Shown here: piece after piece, positions 31,623-41,608 of the stretch
Position numbering within the stretch: the stretch's first letter is position 1
Layout: each line of letters opens with the position of its first letter
DNA from: JAWPMT01 sp965242775
GTDB lineage: Bacteria; Bacteroidota; Bacteroidia; Cytophagales; Cyclobacteriaceae
Reading direction: 5' to 3'
DNA: 64,000 bases
Assembly (NCBI GenBank): GCA_965242775.1
Contig: CBDETI010000034.1
Location: 62,001-126,000 of the forward strand
Program-made: the position numbers and the translations under genes
The notes under the pieces: model-generated
What the model was told of the DNA's origin: nothing
Databases searched by the model: none
The model's input: only the letters and a program-made list of their open reading frames with translations

Positions 31623-32900
31623 TTAAGTAGTGCCAGCTTCCAGGGTTTTCAGGAATTCCTCAATGTGATCGTAGACCATTCTAAGCTCAGCCTCCTCAAT
31701 CACATACGGAGGGATTAAGTACATCACGTTGCCAAGGGGCCTCATGAGAATGTCTCTGTTGAGGAAAAATTCGTATACCTGATTCCTTAAGGAAGAGGTA
31801 TATCCGCCATCACTTGCTTTCAATTCAATAGCCAGGATCGTGCCGGTTAGACGGACCTCATCTACCACGGAATAGCTGATGACCTTGTCTACAAAAGATC
31901 GGTGGTTTTCATGGATCATCTTGATCGCATCTTGCGTTTTTTCATCCAGCAACACCTTAAAGCTTGCGTTGGCCGCAGCGCAGGCAATGGGATTGGCCGT
32001 ATAGGAATGGCCATGGAAAAAAGTTTTCTCACGCTCTCCGTTATCAAAAATTGCTACTACTTTTTTGTTAACAGTAGTAATGCCCATAGGCAGAAATCCC
32101 CCGGTCAGGCCTTTGGACAGGCAGAATATATCAGGTTTGTGAGTCAGGTGATCGCTCGCAAATAGCTTACCGGTTCGTCCAAATCCCGTCATCACTTCAT
32201 CCGCTATACAGATAATATCTTTTGACCTGGCGATCTCGATTAATTTGTCAAGCACCATGGGGCTGTACATTCTCATACCCCCGGCTCCCTGAACCAAGGG
32301 CTCGAATATAAAACTCGCCACCTCATCGGACACAAGCGATTCCATAGCTGCAATAGCGTTGTTGCCATTGCCTTCAGGAAAAGGGATAAATTCCACGTCG
32401 AACAGATGCTTGGCAAACGGTTCAGTGAAAATTGACCGATCTCCCACAGACATGGCTCCGAACGTGTCGCCATGATAAGCACCTTCTATAGCAATTACTT
32501 TTCTCCTGGGTACTCCGAGGTTGTGCCAGTATTGCAGGGATAATTTTATCGCCACCTCCGTGGAAGTACTTCCATCGTCCGAGAAGAAAATCTTCGATTG
32601 GTCACTTGGCAGGATGGACAACAAGTTCTCCGACAGCTGCAAGGCGGGCTTGTGCGTAAACCCTGCGAAAATCACCTGTTCCATCTTTCGAGCCTGTCGG
32701 GCAATGGCCTTCGCAACTTGCCGATTGCCATGGCCATGAATGTTCACCCACCATGACGACACCATATCCAGGATCTTTCGACCCTTCTTGCCATACAGAT
32801 AGGCGCCCTTGGCTTTTTTTATGTAGATATTTTCTTGCCCCTGTAATGGTCCAAAGGGGTGCCATATATTTTCCTGATCGACTTTTTGCCAGTTTTTCAT
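31623..32900 (-). CDS. bioA: Adenosylmethionine-8-amino-7-oxononanoate aminotransferase
   Basis: 425 residues from the ATG at 32900. BioA transfers an amino group from S-adenosylmethionine to KAPA to make DAPA in biotin synthesis, with PLP. The family signatures seen are IWHPFGPLQ at the N-terminus, SWWVNIHGHGN, EGAYHGDTFGAMSVGDR, ICIADEVMTGFGRTGK and the PLP-binding Lys in FCLSKGLTGGFLPMG. Third gene of a bioF-bioD-bioA operon (minus strand). bioB is not in the window. Confidence 0.93.
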   Translation of the reverse strand: MKNWQKVDQENIWHPFGPLQGQENIYIKKAKGAYLYGKKGRKILDMVSSWWVNIHGHGNRQVAKAIARQARKMEQVIFAGFTHKPALQLSENLLSILPSDQSKIFFSDDGSTSTEVAIKLSLQYWHNLGVPRRKVIAIEGAYHGDTFGAMSVGDRSIFTEPFAKHLFDVEFIPFPEGNGNNAIAAMESLVSDEVASFIFEPLVQGAGGMRMYSPMVLDKLIEIARSKDIICIADEVMTGFGRTGKLFASDHLTHKPDIFCLSKGLTGGFLPMGITTVNKKVVAIFDNGEREKTFFHGHSYTANPIACAAANASFKVLLDEKTQDAIKMIHENHRSFVDKVISYSVVDEVRLTGTILAIELKASDGGYTSSLRNQVYEFFLNRDILMRPLGNVMYLIPPYVIEEAELRMVYDHIEEFLKTLEAGTT

Positions 32901-32979
32901 AAATACTATTTTTTGACCCTTAGACAACTACGGGCCCCATTAGATAGTGGAAAGCTATTGCGACCGCAATGATAGACGC

Positions 32980-33588
32980 TCACGACAACCGAACCCGCAA
33001 CTGCTGCGATAATTCTTTGACCGTTTCCTTGTCTACCACCTTTAACTTCGGAACCCGCAGCAAACATGGCCAATTGGATCTTTCCAATATGATCCGCTCA
33101 CTCTCCGGATTGGATTCACCATTGAAAACAATGCCTTTAACTGACATTCCTCTTGCCTTCAGTACCTCTATGGTCAGTAACGTATGGTTGATACTGCCCA
33201 GATATAGATTGGATACCAAGATAATTTCGGCTTCTACCCGGTTTACAATATCAACTACATTGTCCTGATCGTTGAGCGGCACCAAGATACCGCCCGCTCC
33301 TTCGATCACCAGATCTCTATTTGAGGTAGGCGGATGAAAATCTTCCAAAGCAATCCGGACACCATCGATTTTAGCTGCTGCGTGAGGAGAAGCTGGTGTT
33401 TGCAGCAGATGTCGCTCCTTAAAAAATTGACTCTCAGAATTGGAAACCAGAGATTGGACGGTTTGAGTATCTCGCGGTAAACCAGATTGCACCGGCTTCC
33501 AGTAATTGGCTTTCAATGCCTCCACAAGAATTGCAGACACAAGCGTCTTGCCACTATCAGTACCAATGGCTGTAACGAAATAATTCAT
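32980..33588 (-). CDS. bioD: Dethiobiotin synthetase
   Basis: 202 residues, normal for the family. BioD closes the ureido ring of dethiobiotin from DAPA, CO2 and ATP. Seen are the P-loop variant FVTAIGTDSGKTLVSAI, KPVQSG, and the signature VIEGAGGILVPLND. It ends 79 bases before the bioA start and follows bioF by seven bases, so the three are one operon. Confidence 0.93.
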   Translation of the reverse strand: MNYFVTAIGTDSGKTLVSAILVEALKANYWKPVQSGLPRDTQTVQSLVSNSESQFFKERHLLQTPASPHAAAKIDGVRIALEDFHPPTSNRDLVIEGAGGILVPLNDQDNVVDIVNRVEAEIILVSNLYLGSINHTLLTIEVLKARGMSVKGIVFNGESNPESERIILERSNWPCLLRVPKLKVVDKETVKELSQQLRVRLS

Positions 33589-33595
33589 AGGTTCT

Positions 33596-34732
33596 TTAAA
33601 CTCGATCTATCGAGGCAATAGTTTTCAAAAGTGTTCGAATCTCCTTCTCGGTGTTAAAGGTATGCAGACAAATCCTTATGCGTTCAGTACCAGGTTTTAC
33701 AGTTGGAGGTCGAATGCCCATCACTTGAAACCCGGATTGTACGAGGGTTGAGGTTACCTTTTGCAGCGATTCATTACTACCTAACAATAAGGGCTGTATG
33801 GCGCTAAAACTCTGGGCATCAGATTGTAGGTATTCTTTGAAGGCTGCTCGAAAATCAGTGATTCTTTGTTGCAATAACAGAGGTATCGAGGGGTTTTGTC
33901 CAAGGAACTTAAATATCTGAATTAAAGACAAAATCGTATGAGGGGGCAAGGATGTGGTGTATATAAATGATCGCCCGAAATTGACTAAATAATCAATCAG
34001 CCACCGAGAACCCACCACACAAGCACCGTGACTGCCCATAGCTTTACCAAATGTGTACACCCTGGCAAATACACGGTCTTGCAGGCTTTTTTCCAGCAAA
34101 AGACCGCCTCCGGCTTTCCCATACACCCCGGTACTGTGCGCCTCGTCAACAATAGGCAAGGCACCAAATTTTTCGCAAGCGGTGATGATCTCTTCCAAGG
34201 GAGCAAAGTCACCGTCCATGGAGAACAGGCTCTCAGTAACAACGAAACATCTTTTACCCACGGCGAGGCGGTCTAGTTTCGAGTTCAGATCGTCCAGATC
34301 ATTGTGCCTGAACGCATAGCTTTCTGCCTTACTGAGCCAGGCGCCCTCTTTCAAACAAACGTGGGAAAACTCATCGTAAAGAATGATGTCACCCTTACTG
34401 GGGACTGAAGAAAGCAAGGCGAGGTTCGCATTGTAACCAGAATTGAAAACCAGCGCAGCCTGACCGCTGAAAACATGCGCCAACAACGTTTCCAACTCTT
34501 CGTACAAACCATAATTCCCAGAAAGCAGCCTGGAGCCGGTACCTCCGAGCATTTTTTCCTGAACTCCCGACCACTTCCTTTCGATGGTCTTGATCAAATC
34601 CGGATGTCGCGCCAGGCCCAGGTAATCGTTGGATAAGAAATCGATTTGAGCATTATCCGTGGGCAATTGACGGAGGGTCCCCTGCACGCTGCGTTGATCT
34701 AATTTCTCTTTTAAAAAATCTTCCTGCCACAT
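33596..34732 (-). CDS. bioF: 8-amino-7-oxononanoate synthase
   Basis: 378 residues from the ATG at 34732; a TTG farther upstream would overlap the neighbouring divergent gene. BioF condenses pimeloyl thioester with alanine. Motifs: NDYLGLARHPDL, GGTGSRLLSGN, FNSGYNANLALLS, IVDEAHSTGVYG and the PLP Lys in TFGKAMGSHGACVVG. First gene of the bio operon. The promoter must lie in the 59 bases shared with the divergent LpxR-like gene. Confidence 0.9.
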   Translation of the reverse strand: MWQEDFLKEKLDQRSVQGTLRQLPTDNAQIDFLSNDYLGLARHPDLIKTIERKWSGVQEKMLGGTGSRLLSGNYGLYEELETLLAHVFSGQAALVFNSGYNANLALLSSVPSKGDIILYDEFSHVCLKEGAWLSKAESYAFRHNDLDDLNSKLDRLAVGKRCFVVTESLFSMDGDFAPLEEIITACEKFGALPIVDEAHSTGVYGKAGGGLLLEKSLQDRVFARVYTFGKAMGSHGACVVGSRWLIDYLVNFGRSFIYTTSLPPHTILSLIQIFKFLGQNPSIPLLLQQRITDFRAAFKEYLQSDAQSFSAIQPLLLGSNESLQKVTSTLVQSGFQVMGIRPPTVKPGTERIRICLHTFNTEKEIRTLLKTIASIDRV

Positions 34733-34791
34733 TCGATGGAATATCAGTTTTACGACGTTCTGCTCAAGCCCCAAAACTATATCTTTGGCCA

Positions 34792-35757
34792 ATGCGAATA
34801 GCCATGATGATGATGGTTTTGTTGGGGTCCTTGACAGCTGCGGGCCAAACCGACAGGCCCCAAAAAATCCTCACTAAAGAACTGGAACTGGTAGTTGAAA
34901 ATGATGTGTTCCTTTCGCTTATCCGAGATCAATACTACAGCAGTGGCATTTTTGGCTCTTTTCGTCACGCAGTAGATTCCGCAAAAACCCCTCGGGGTGT
35001 TATTAACAGTTCAAGGCGGTACAGCATCATCCAGCGGATGTACACGTCGAAATTTGTTGAAGTGGAGTTAATAGAGGAGATGGACCGACCTTATGCCGGC
35101 ATCTTCAGCCTGGCTGCACAACAGGATTACTTTTTAGCCAATAGACAGTACCTATCAGTCGGGTTTGAATTGGGATGGATGGGACCTACCAGCTTTACCG
35201 GCGAAATTCACGAAACCTGGCACCGATTTTTTGGATTACCGGCGCCCAGAGGTTGGTTTTCACAACTCAACAATGCCCCGGTTCTAAATGGTTACATAAA
35301 TCACGCAATCGAACTCACTCGATCTACTGGTGAAGTCCAGGGAGATATTTCCTCAGCCAGTGAACTGGCATTTGGAACAATCTACAATTCAATAAGTCAA
35401 GGATTGCTTTTCAGATTCGGCAAAACCAAAGCCATCCATCAATCGACTCACTTCGGCAACAGGCTCAATACGCCCAAGCCACTTGTTAAAAGTGAGATCG
35501 CTGTGGAGGCCTACATATTTTACCACCCCAAGGTCCAGTTTGTAGCTTACGACGGCACACTTCAAGGTGGTCTTATTTCAAGCGGTGAATCTCAATTTAC
35601 CAAGGATCCGGTGAAATGGAGATTATTGCATAGTTTCGGCCTGCTGTTACGATATGGAGTTTTCGACTTCAATTTTATTGTCTACTTACAGCCTCCGGAA
35701 ACATCGGAGGTCACAAGCCACAGTTATGGGTCTCTTGGCCTAAGACAAAGATTTTAA
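34792..35757 (+). CDS. Lipid A deacylase LpxR family outer membrane protein
   Basis: 321 residues with a signal peptide (MRIAMMMMVLLGSLTAAGQT). The mature protein has the LpxR (DUF2219) pattern: ENDVFLSLIRDQYYSSGI near the N-terminus, DRPYAGIFSL, ETWHRFFGLPAPRGWFSQL, and beta strands to a final aromatic residue (LRQRF) typical of barrel assembly. LpxR removes the 3'-acyloxyacyl chain of lipid A in the outer membrane. The conserved Asn-Asp and His are present as far as can be judged by eye. It is divergent from bioF. Confidence 0.75.
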   Translation: MRIAMMMMVLLGSLTAAGQTDRPQKILTKELELVVENDVFLSLIRDQYYSSGIFGSFRHAVDSAKTPRGVINSSRRYSIIQRMYTSKFVEVELIEEMDRPYAGIFSLAAQQDYFLANRQYLSVGFELGWMGPTSFTGEIHETWHRFFGLPAPRGWFSQLNNAPVLNGYINHAIELTRSTGEVQGDISSASELAFGTIYNSISQGLLFRFGKTKAIHQSTHFGNRLNTPKPLVKSEIAVEAYIFYHPKVQFVAYDGTLQGGLISSGESQFTKDPVKWRLLHSFGLLLRYGVFDFNFIVYLQPPETSEVTSHSYGSLGLRQRF

Positions 35758-35789
35758 TTTAGGGGGTTGATAGTCTCGGTTGTACATTA

Positions 35790-38720
35790 ATGAGTATGGT
35801 TAGAAAAGTCATTGTTCTGCTTCTGGTCCTATGCCCGTTGCTCGGGAATAGCCAAGGTTCACTTTTGGGTCTTAACCCATCCAATATCAAATGGAGGCAA
35901 ATAGATACGGATAAGGTACAGGTCATTTTCCCTGAAGGATTGGAACATAGAGCACAACGTGCTGCCAACATTATGCACATGCTTTACGACAGTAGCTATT
36001 ACGCCCTTGGCGACCAGGATGACAAGATCACCATGATCGTTCAAAATCAAACTACCTCCTCCAATGGTTTTGTTTCCCCTTTTGGGCCCATAAGAACTGA
36101 ATTTTTCACAACGCCGCCACAATTCAGCTTTCTCGGAAATGTCACGTGGTGGGATGCGCTTGCCATTCACGAATACAGGCACGTGGAACAGGTATTTAAT
36201 GCTAAAAGAGGTTGGACGAAAATAGCTTCAGTTCTCTTCGGTCAAAACGGACTGGGTGGTGGAGCCGGACTGGCACTGCCCCGCTGGTTTTTTGAGGGCG
36301 ATGCGACCGTCTACGAGACACTTCTGACCACAGGAGGACGGGGGCGAACACCCAATTTTGACCGACAATATCGTTCGCTGTTGCTATCCGATAGATTCTA
36401 CGGATACGAAAAGGCTTCGGCATTTTCTATCCGTGATTTTGTACCTAATCACTATGCCCACGGCTACTACCTCACTACTCACATTCGAAGAAAGTACGGT
36501 GATGGTGCTATCACGAAGGCCGCTCAGGATGCCAGCGCCTATCGTGGAATCATTTATCCTTTTAGCAATGGTCTGAAAAGACACACGGGACTCACGCCCA
36601 GGCAGCTGCATAAGGAAGCATTTAGCGAATTGCAAGCTGAGTGGAAGCAGGAGGCTTCGCAACTTGACCTGACTCCTTCCAACCTCATCAATACTACCGA
36701 AAAAAAGGCCTTTACTTCTTACCAACTGCCCGTTTTCGTCACTGAGGATGAGCTGCTCGTTCAAAAACGAGGCCTCAGGGATATCCGACAAATAGTCCGT
36801 ATAAATACAGCAGGTGTTGAAAAAAGGGTATTGACCCCCGGCCTTGTGTCCTCTCTGAACGCCACACACGATGTGGCCAACGACAAGATCGTTTATTCCG
36901 AACTGGCCTATGATGAACGGTGGGGCAATCAGGACTTTTCAATCATAAAGATTTTTGACCAGCAAAGTCGTCAAATCAAGAAACTCACTAACAAGTCGAA
37001 GTATTTTGCGCCTGATTTCTCACCGGATGGCTCAAAAGTTGTTGTCGTAGAAGTAACACCGGAAACAAAATATAGCCTCAAAGTCCTTGACTCCAATTCC
37101 GGGCAGGTTTTGTGGGACTTGCCCAACCCGGATAACTCGTTTTTATCCTTCCCACGATTTAAGTCGGAAACGGAAATAATCACCATTGTCCAGCGTGACA
37201 ACAAAAATGCCCTGGGCCTGGTAGATATCTCCACAGGCGAGATGAAGGTGCTTTCTCCTTTTCAGGTTGAACAGATAAGCTACCCGCGTCCTTTCGGGGA
37301 TTACATCTTCTTTACAAGCACCCTGACAGGGATCGACAACATTCACGTCTGGGACCTTGAAAGGAATCGGGAATTCCAGGTAACCAGCACCCTATTGGGA
37401 GCAACACAGGCTGATGTAAGTCCTTCTGGCAAGAAACTGGCTTTCAGTGAGTTTACAGCAGATGGATGGGACCTCAGAACTATAACCATAAACCCAAATG
37501 AATGGCGTGAACTGAAGGGGGATTATCCCTCCGAAATCGACTTTTACAAACCCCTTGATAAATACGGCAGCATACTAGATAAAGTACCCGCCACTACTTT
37601 TCCAACAAAAGAGTACAATAAGCTGAACGGGCTACTAAACCTTCATAGTTGGTCGCCTGTCGCCATTCACCCGGAATATGGTGCGGGTATTTTCCTGGGC
37701 AACAAGTTCAGCACGTTCCAGGCGCAGGGCCTCTATGAATACAATGTAAACGAAAGAGCCTCCAGCTGGTCGGCAAATGCGAAATACGCAGAATTGTATC
37801 CTGTATTAGAAGCAGGGGTTCGGCGAAGCGACCGCAGCAGAACCACCAGATTCTATGTGGAAACAGACAACAACGGAGAAACCATATCGTCCTTCCAGAC
37901 GAGAAATGTGGGGTGGGTTGAAACCGATATATCCGGAGGGATTTCTTTACCACTGAATCTCAGCGGTGGGAATCACTTTGGCAACATGGAATTGAAAGCC
38001 GAGCTGCACCAATTGGATATAGAATATGACGACCGCCTGGAAGGCACAAGCGGTTTCTTCAATGCCGCAGAATTAGGGTTGGATTTTAGTCGTTTCCAGA
38101 CCAGAGCAAGCCAGCAAGTTGTTCCCAGGTGGGGTCAATTCCTAAATATTGACTACCTCAGTACCCTAAATACGGAAACTAACATGAGCGAGTACTTTCA
38201 AATAAGCTCGAGGTTATTCTTCCCGGGTATTTTACCCACGCACGGATTCGGTTTGAGGGGCGCATTCCGCCAGGAAAACTCCGAAGCTTCTTATAAGTTC
38301 CGGGACATATTCTCGTATGCCCGTGGTTACAACATTGCGATTAACAGCGACCAAATATGGGTGGTTGGAGCGCAGTATTCTTTCCCTATATGGTTGCCGG
38401 ACATTGCCGTAGGGCCACTGGCCTTCATAAAGAGAATAAAGGGCACCGCGTTCTTTGATATTTCACAGTCGACCTGGAACCAGATTGCCGTGGGAGATTT
38501 ACCTGCCGCGACATCCGTAAGCGTGCCCAGGGATGCGTTCTTCCCGGAATTTAATGTTGACTACCGGTCGGCAGGTTTCGATCTGCGTTTTGATATGCGC
38601 ATTTTCAGAATCGCCGATATAGACCTGGGCGTACGATATGCCTACCTACTTGATTCAGAGAATGTGAACCTGTCTAGCCCACACAGGATCCTTCCTATCC
38701 TGGCTTCTTTCTCTTTCTGA
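35790..38720 (+). CDS. Protease-like/propeller/beta-barrel outer membrane protein
   Basis: 976 residues with signal peptide. After it comes a metallopeptidase-like domain with HEYRH at residues 127-131 (an HExxH zinc motif) preceded by WWDALAIHE and followed by PRWFFEGDATVYETLL, where the Glu could be the third zinc ligand, as in MA-clan enzymes. Residues about 330-600 look like PD40/TolB-type propeller blades (DFSPDGSKVVVVE, DVSPSGKKLAFSEF). Residues about 620-976 are a membrane beta-barrel ending in Phe (LASFSF). The three-part build suggests a surface-exposed enzyme tethered by its own barrel. Function unknown. Confidence 0.65.
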   Translation: MSMVRKVIVLLLVLCPLLGNSQGSLLGLNPSNIKWRQIDTDKVQVIFPEGLEHRAQRAANIMHMLYDSSYYALGDQDDKITMIVQNQTTSSNGFVSPFGPIRTEFFTTPPQFSFLGNVTWWDALAIHEYRHVEQVFNAKRGWTKIASVLFGQNGLGGGAGLALPRWFFEGDATVYETLLTTGGRGRTPNFDRQYRSLLLSDRFYGYEKASAFSIRDFVPNHYAHGYYLTTHIRRKYGDGAITKAAQDASAYRGIIYPFSNGLKRHTGLTPRQLHKEAFSELQAEWKQEASQLDLTPSNLINTTEKKAFTSYQLPVFVTEDELLVQKRGLRDIRQIVRINTAGVEKRVLTPGLVSSLNATHDVANDKIVYSELAYDERWGNQDFSIIKIFDQQSRQIKKLTNKSKYFAPDFSPDGSKVVVVEVTPETKYSLKVLDSNSGQVLWDLPNPDNSFLSFPRFKSETEIITIVQRDNKNALGLVDISTGEMKVLSPFQVEQISYPRPFGDYIFFTSTLTGIDNIHVWDLERNREFQVTSTLLGATQADVSPSGKKLAFSEFTADGWDLRTITINPNEWRELKGDYPSEIDFYKPLDKYGSILDKVPATTFPTKEYNKLNGLLNLHSWSPVAIHPEYGAGIFLGNKFSTFQAQGLYEYNVNERASSWSANAKYAELYPVLEAGVRRSDRSRTTRFYVETDNNGETISSFQTRNVGWVETDISGGISLPLNLSGGNHFGNMELKAELHQLDIEYDDRLEGTSGFFNAAELGLDFSRFQTRASQQVVPRWGQFLNIDYLSTLNTETNMSEYFQISSRLFFPGILPTHGFGLRGAFRQENSEASYKFRDIFSYARGYNIAINSDQIWVVGAQYSFPIWLPDIAVGPLAFIKRIKGTAFFDISQSTWNQIAVGDLPAATSVSVPRDAFFPEFNVDYRSAGFDLRFDMRIFRIADIDLGVRYAYLLDSENVNLSSPHRILPILASFSF

Positions 38721-38736
38721 AGTTATCTTCGGGTCC

Positions 38737-40167
38737 ATGATGAAAAAAGCATTACTCCTGCTGGTAGCCATTGTCCTCGTGATAGTGGTGGTGATAGTTA
38801 TTCGCACAATCACCTTTTCCAGTTCCCAGATGCAGGTGGCCAGTGTTCAGCCTGTTAATGTTGCTGAATCCGCCATCGCAAGATTCCAACGGGCCATTCA
38901 ATTCCGAACAATTTCCTATAATGACACAGCAGACTTCCGGCATCAGCCCTTCATTGACCTACTGGCATTTATTGACAGTGCCTATCCGCTGGTAGATTCA
39001 CTGCTGGAAGTTAAATCTTTCAACTATAGTCGCCTTTACAAATGGCAGGGCACCGACATCAACGCCAAACCTGTGGTCCTAATGGGCCATATGGATGTGG
39101 TACCGGTGGATGAAGGGACCCTGGATGGCTGGGAAGCTCCGCCATTTTCGGGAGCAATTAAAGACGGAAAAATCTATGGCCGCGGAGCCATGGACGATAA
39201 GATCAATGTGATCGCTCTGCTGGAAACCGCAGAGATTCTATTGGCCCAGGGGTTTCAGCCAAATCGTACGGTCTACTTCGCTTTTGGTCACGATGAAGAA
39301 ATTGGTGGGGAACAAGGTGCACGCCTTATGGCTCAGCACTTGAAATCCCAGGGGGTCAAAGCGGAATTTGTTTTGGATGAAGGCGGATTTATGGCCGAGG
39401 GCATGATACCGGGGATCGCCAAACCTCTGGCTGTGATCAATACAGGGGAAAAAGGCTATGTATCTTTTAAAATTTCCCTCACTACAGCGGGTGGACATTC
39501 CTCTAACCCGCCAAGTGACAACACCATTGGCTCGCTGGCGACCGCCATTACCAAGTTGGAAGCCAATCAATTCGAATATCGCATGTTACCTGTATTGGAA
39601 AAGCAGATCTCACGCGTTGGTCCCGAGTTTGACGGGTTTGTTCAAAAAATGGCTTTTGCCAACACCTGGTTATTTGGAAAACAGATCTTAGCCGGATTGA
39701 ATGCCAGGACCACCATAGCCCCTACCATGTTGGAAGGCGGAGTGAAAGATAATGTCATTCCTACCACTGCATCCGTCGTTATCAATTTCAGAATCATGCC
39801 AGGAGAGTCTGTGGACGATGTGAAGGACCACATTATAAAAACAATTGGTGATGACAGAATCCAATTGGAAGCCATTAGCAATGTCAATGAACCCTCATTG
39901 GTATCAAGCGATGAAACCGAAGCATTCAAAATCATAGAGAAAACCATCAGGCAGCTCCATCCCAACGCCGTTGTGACACCTGGGCTACTTGGTGCTGGTA
40001 CTGACTCCAAGCACTTTCTGTCTATTTCGGACAATGTGTACAGATTCTTCCCCACACGTGTCCATCCGGGCAACGTAACCGGTTTTCATGGGATCAACGA
40101 ACACATACCTGTGGAAAATTATATTGAGACGATCCAATTTGCTCATCAGTTGATCCTCAATTTATGA
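38737..40167 (+). CDS. M20 family metallopeptidase
   Basis: 476 residues with an N-terminal membrane anchor (LLLLVAIVLVIVVVIVI). The zinc-binding motifs of M20 carboxypeptidases are complete: GHMDVVPVDEG, GRGAMDDKINVIALLE, and HDEEIGGEQGA with the catalytic Glu; a His in GTDSKHF near the end. The layout, with a dimerisation domain in the middle (TTAGGHSSNPPSDN), resembles the PM20D1/carboxypeptidase PS group acting on N-acyl amino acids or peptides. It probably faces the periplasm. Confidence 0.85.
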   Translation: MMKKALLLLVAIVLVIVVVIVIRTITFSSSQMQVASVQPVNVAESAIARFQRAIQFRTISYNDTADFRHQPFIDLLAFIDSAYPLVDSLLEVKSFNYSRLYKWQGTDINAKPVVLMGHMDVVPVDEGTLDGWEAPPFSGAIKDGKIYGRGAMDDKINVIALLETAEILLAQGFQPNRTVYFAFGHDEEIGGEQGARLMAQHLKSQGVKAEFVLDEGGFMAEGMIPGIAKPLAVINTGEKGYVSFKISLTTAGGHSSNPPSDNTIGSLATAITKLEANQFEYRMLPVLEKQISRVGPEFDGFVQKMAFANTWLFGKQILAGLNARTTIAPTMLEGGVKDNVIPTTASVVINFRIMPGESVDDVKDHIIKTIGDDRIQLEAISNVNEPSLVSSDETEAFKIIEKTIRQLHPNAVVTPGLLGAGTDSKHFLSISDNVYRFFPTRVHPGNVTGFHGINEHIPVENYIETIQFAHQLILNL

Positions 40168-40228
40168 TTACAAATCATCCCGCAGATTCTACAATCCAGT
40201 AGGATAGATTTCCCTTTTCAGAAAGCCG

Positions 40229-40915
40229 ATGGCTCCTTTGGAAAAAACTGGAGCTATGTACAAGCTTTTAATCCTTAATCATATCATAGCGGGTGGACTG
40301 GCATTGCTCGTAGGACTGCTACTGATGTCCCAGCGAAAAGGGGGCAGGACCCATGTGATATTAGGCTGGGTGTATACCATCGCTATGTGGATTGTGTGCC
40401 TCAGCGCTTTCAGTGTCATCGCATTCTACAGATTCAGCTTCTTCTTGATGGTTATTGGGGTTCTGACCTTCTATTCCACCTTTTTAGGCGTGCGCGTAAC
40501 GCGGCGACGTAAGGATGGCTATGTCGCCTGGTACGACTGGATGGCGTCGGTTGTCACCTTCCTGTTTGGTCTTGGATTGATAGGATATGGAACGTTTATG
40601 GCGCTTACATCCGGTGTTTCCAACCTTTTATTTGTCCTCTCCTCTGTTTTTGGCACATTCATCGCAATAGGTTCTTTCAAAGATTTGGAGAAATTCTATA
40701 GGAAAGACACATCCAACCGGCTGTGGTGGATTCGTGAACACGTTAGTGCGATGGGCGGCTCCTATATCGCAGGGGTGACTGCCTTGGCTGTTCAAAATGG
40801 GGATATTTTTATGAAGAACAGTGCCTGGACATGGACATTATGGGTACTTCCAGGAGTAATTGGCGGGTTAATTATCACCAGGGTTATCCAGAAGATGGAT
40901 TTGAAATCTACCTGA
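40229..40915 (+). CDS. Seven-helix membrane protein, DUF2306-like
   Basis: 228 residues; an ATG at 40256 (residue 10) is an equally good start. Several hydrophobic helices with conserved-looking H in LNHIIAGGLALL, RTHVILGWVYTI and REHVSAMGGSYIAGV, a pattern of membrane proteins with histidines at helix ends seen in DUF2306-type proteins. These may bind haem or metal, but the function is not known. Confidence 0.55.
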   Translation: MAPLEKTGAMYKLLILNHIIAGGLALLVGLLLMSQRKGGRTHVILGWVYTIAMWIVCLSAFSVIAFYRFSFFLMVIGVLTFYSTFLGVRVTRRRKDGYVAWYDWMASVVTFLFGLGLIGYGTFMALTSGVSNLLFVLSSVFGTFIAIGSFKDLEKFYRKDTSNRLWWIREHVSAMGGSYIAGVTALAVQNGDIFMKNSAWTWTLWVLPGVIGGLIITRVIQKMDLKST

Positions 40916-40948
40916 TTACGATATTCTTCCCTATTTTCAACGCCTGTT

Positions 40949-41608
40949 ATGGACGGATTAAAAAATATCAACTGGTGGGATCATCTTGTGAGTCTTATCG
41001 TTGTGATAGCAGGTATCTCCATAGCCTTCTACCTGGAAGGCTGGCAAGCCGACAGGCAAGCAAGTAAAGCAGAAAAACAATTCCTCCTGGCGCTCGATGA
41101 AAACCTGAGCGCTGACCAAAACCTCTTGGATACATTGGCTTTCTTCAATCAGCAGGTACAGTCCGTTCTGGTCGAATTCTCCAGGGGTAACAGTTCAACA
41201 CCCCCCGACTCGCTGATATTTAAGATCTACCGACTTTTTTACCTCAATCCGTTTGTACCGCAAAAATCGGTGTACGAATCTATCAAAGCAGCCGGGGTGA
41301 TCCAGTCATTGGCAGATTTTAAGTTTCAGTCACAAATCACCGGTTTGTACGAAAGTACCTACGACGGTGCCAAGCAATACGACGAATTGTTGGAGAAGTT
41401 TATTACCGACTTTTACAGACCTTATGTAATTGATGAACTCGTTTGGAGAAATGGCCGGCCTCTGCGATCGTTCCTTGATGACGAACGGTTTAAGCGCATC
41501 GTTATCCCGCTGCAGAATATGCACTTTGGCAAAATTCAATACTATCAGGGGATCAAATCACAGGTAGACTCTACCCGCGCCATGATCAACAATTATCTCC
41601 AGGATTAG
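40949..41608 (+). CDS. DUF6090-like membrane-anchored protein
   Basis: 219 residues with one N-terminal membrane helix preceded by WWDHLVSLIVVIAGISIAF and followed by YLEGWQADRQA, the hallmark of a family common in Bacteroidota. The remainder is helical and likely periplasmic or cytoplasmic coiled structure. It converges with the reductase gene (end overlaps by four bases at 41605-41608). Function unknown. Confidence 0.6.
   Translation: MDGLKNINWWDHLVSLIVVIAGISIAFYLEGWQADRQASKAEKQFLLALDENLSADQNLLDTLAFFNQQVQSVLVEFSRGNSSTPPDSLIFKIYRLFYLNPFVPQKSVYESIKAAGVIQSLADFKFQSQITGLYESTYDGAKQYDELLEKFITDFYRPYVIDELVWRNGRPLRSFLDDERFKRIVIPLQNMHFGKIQYYQGIKSQVDSTRAMINNYLQD

Noticed and set aside
32928..34791. 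Biotin-operon BirA operator upstream of bioF
   Set aside because: The short divergent region between bioF and the LpxR-like gene shows no recognisable BirA-type or other palindrome.
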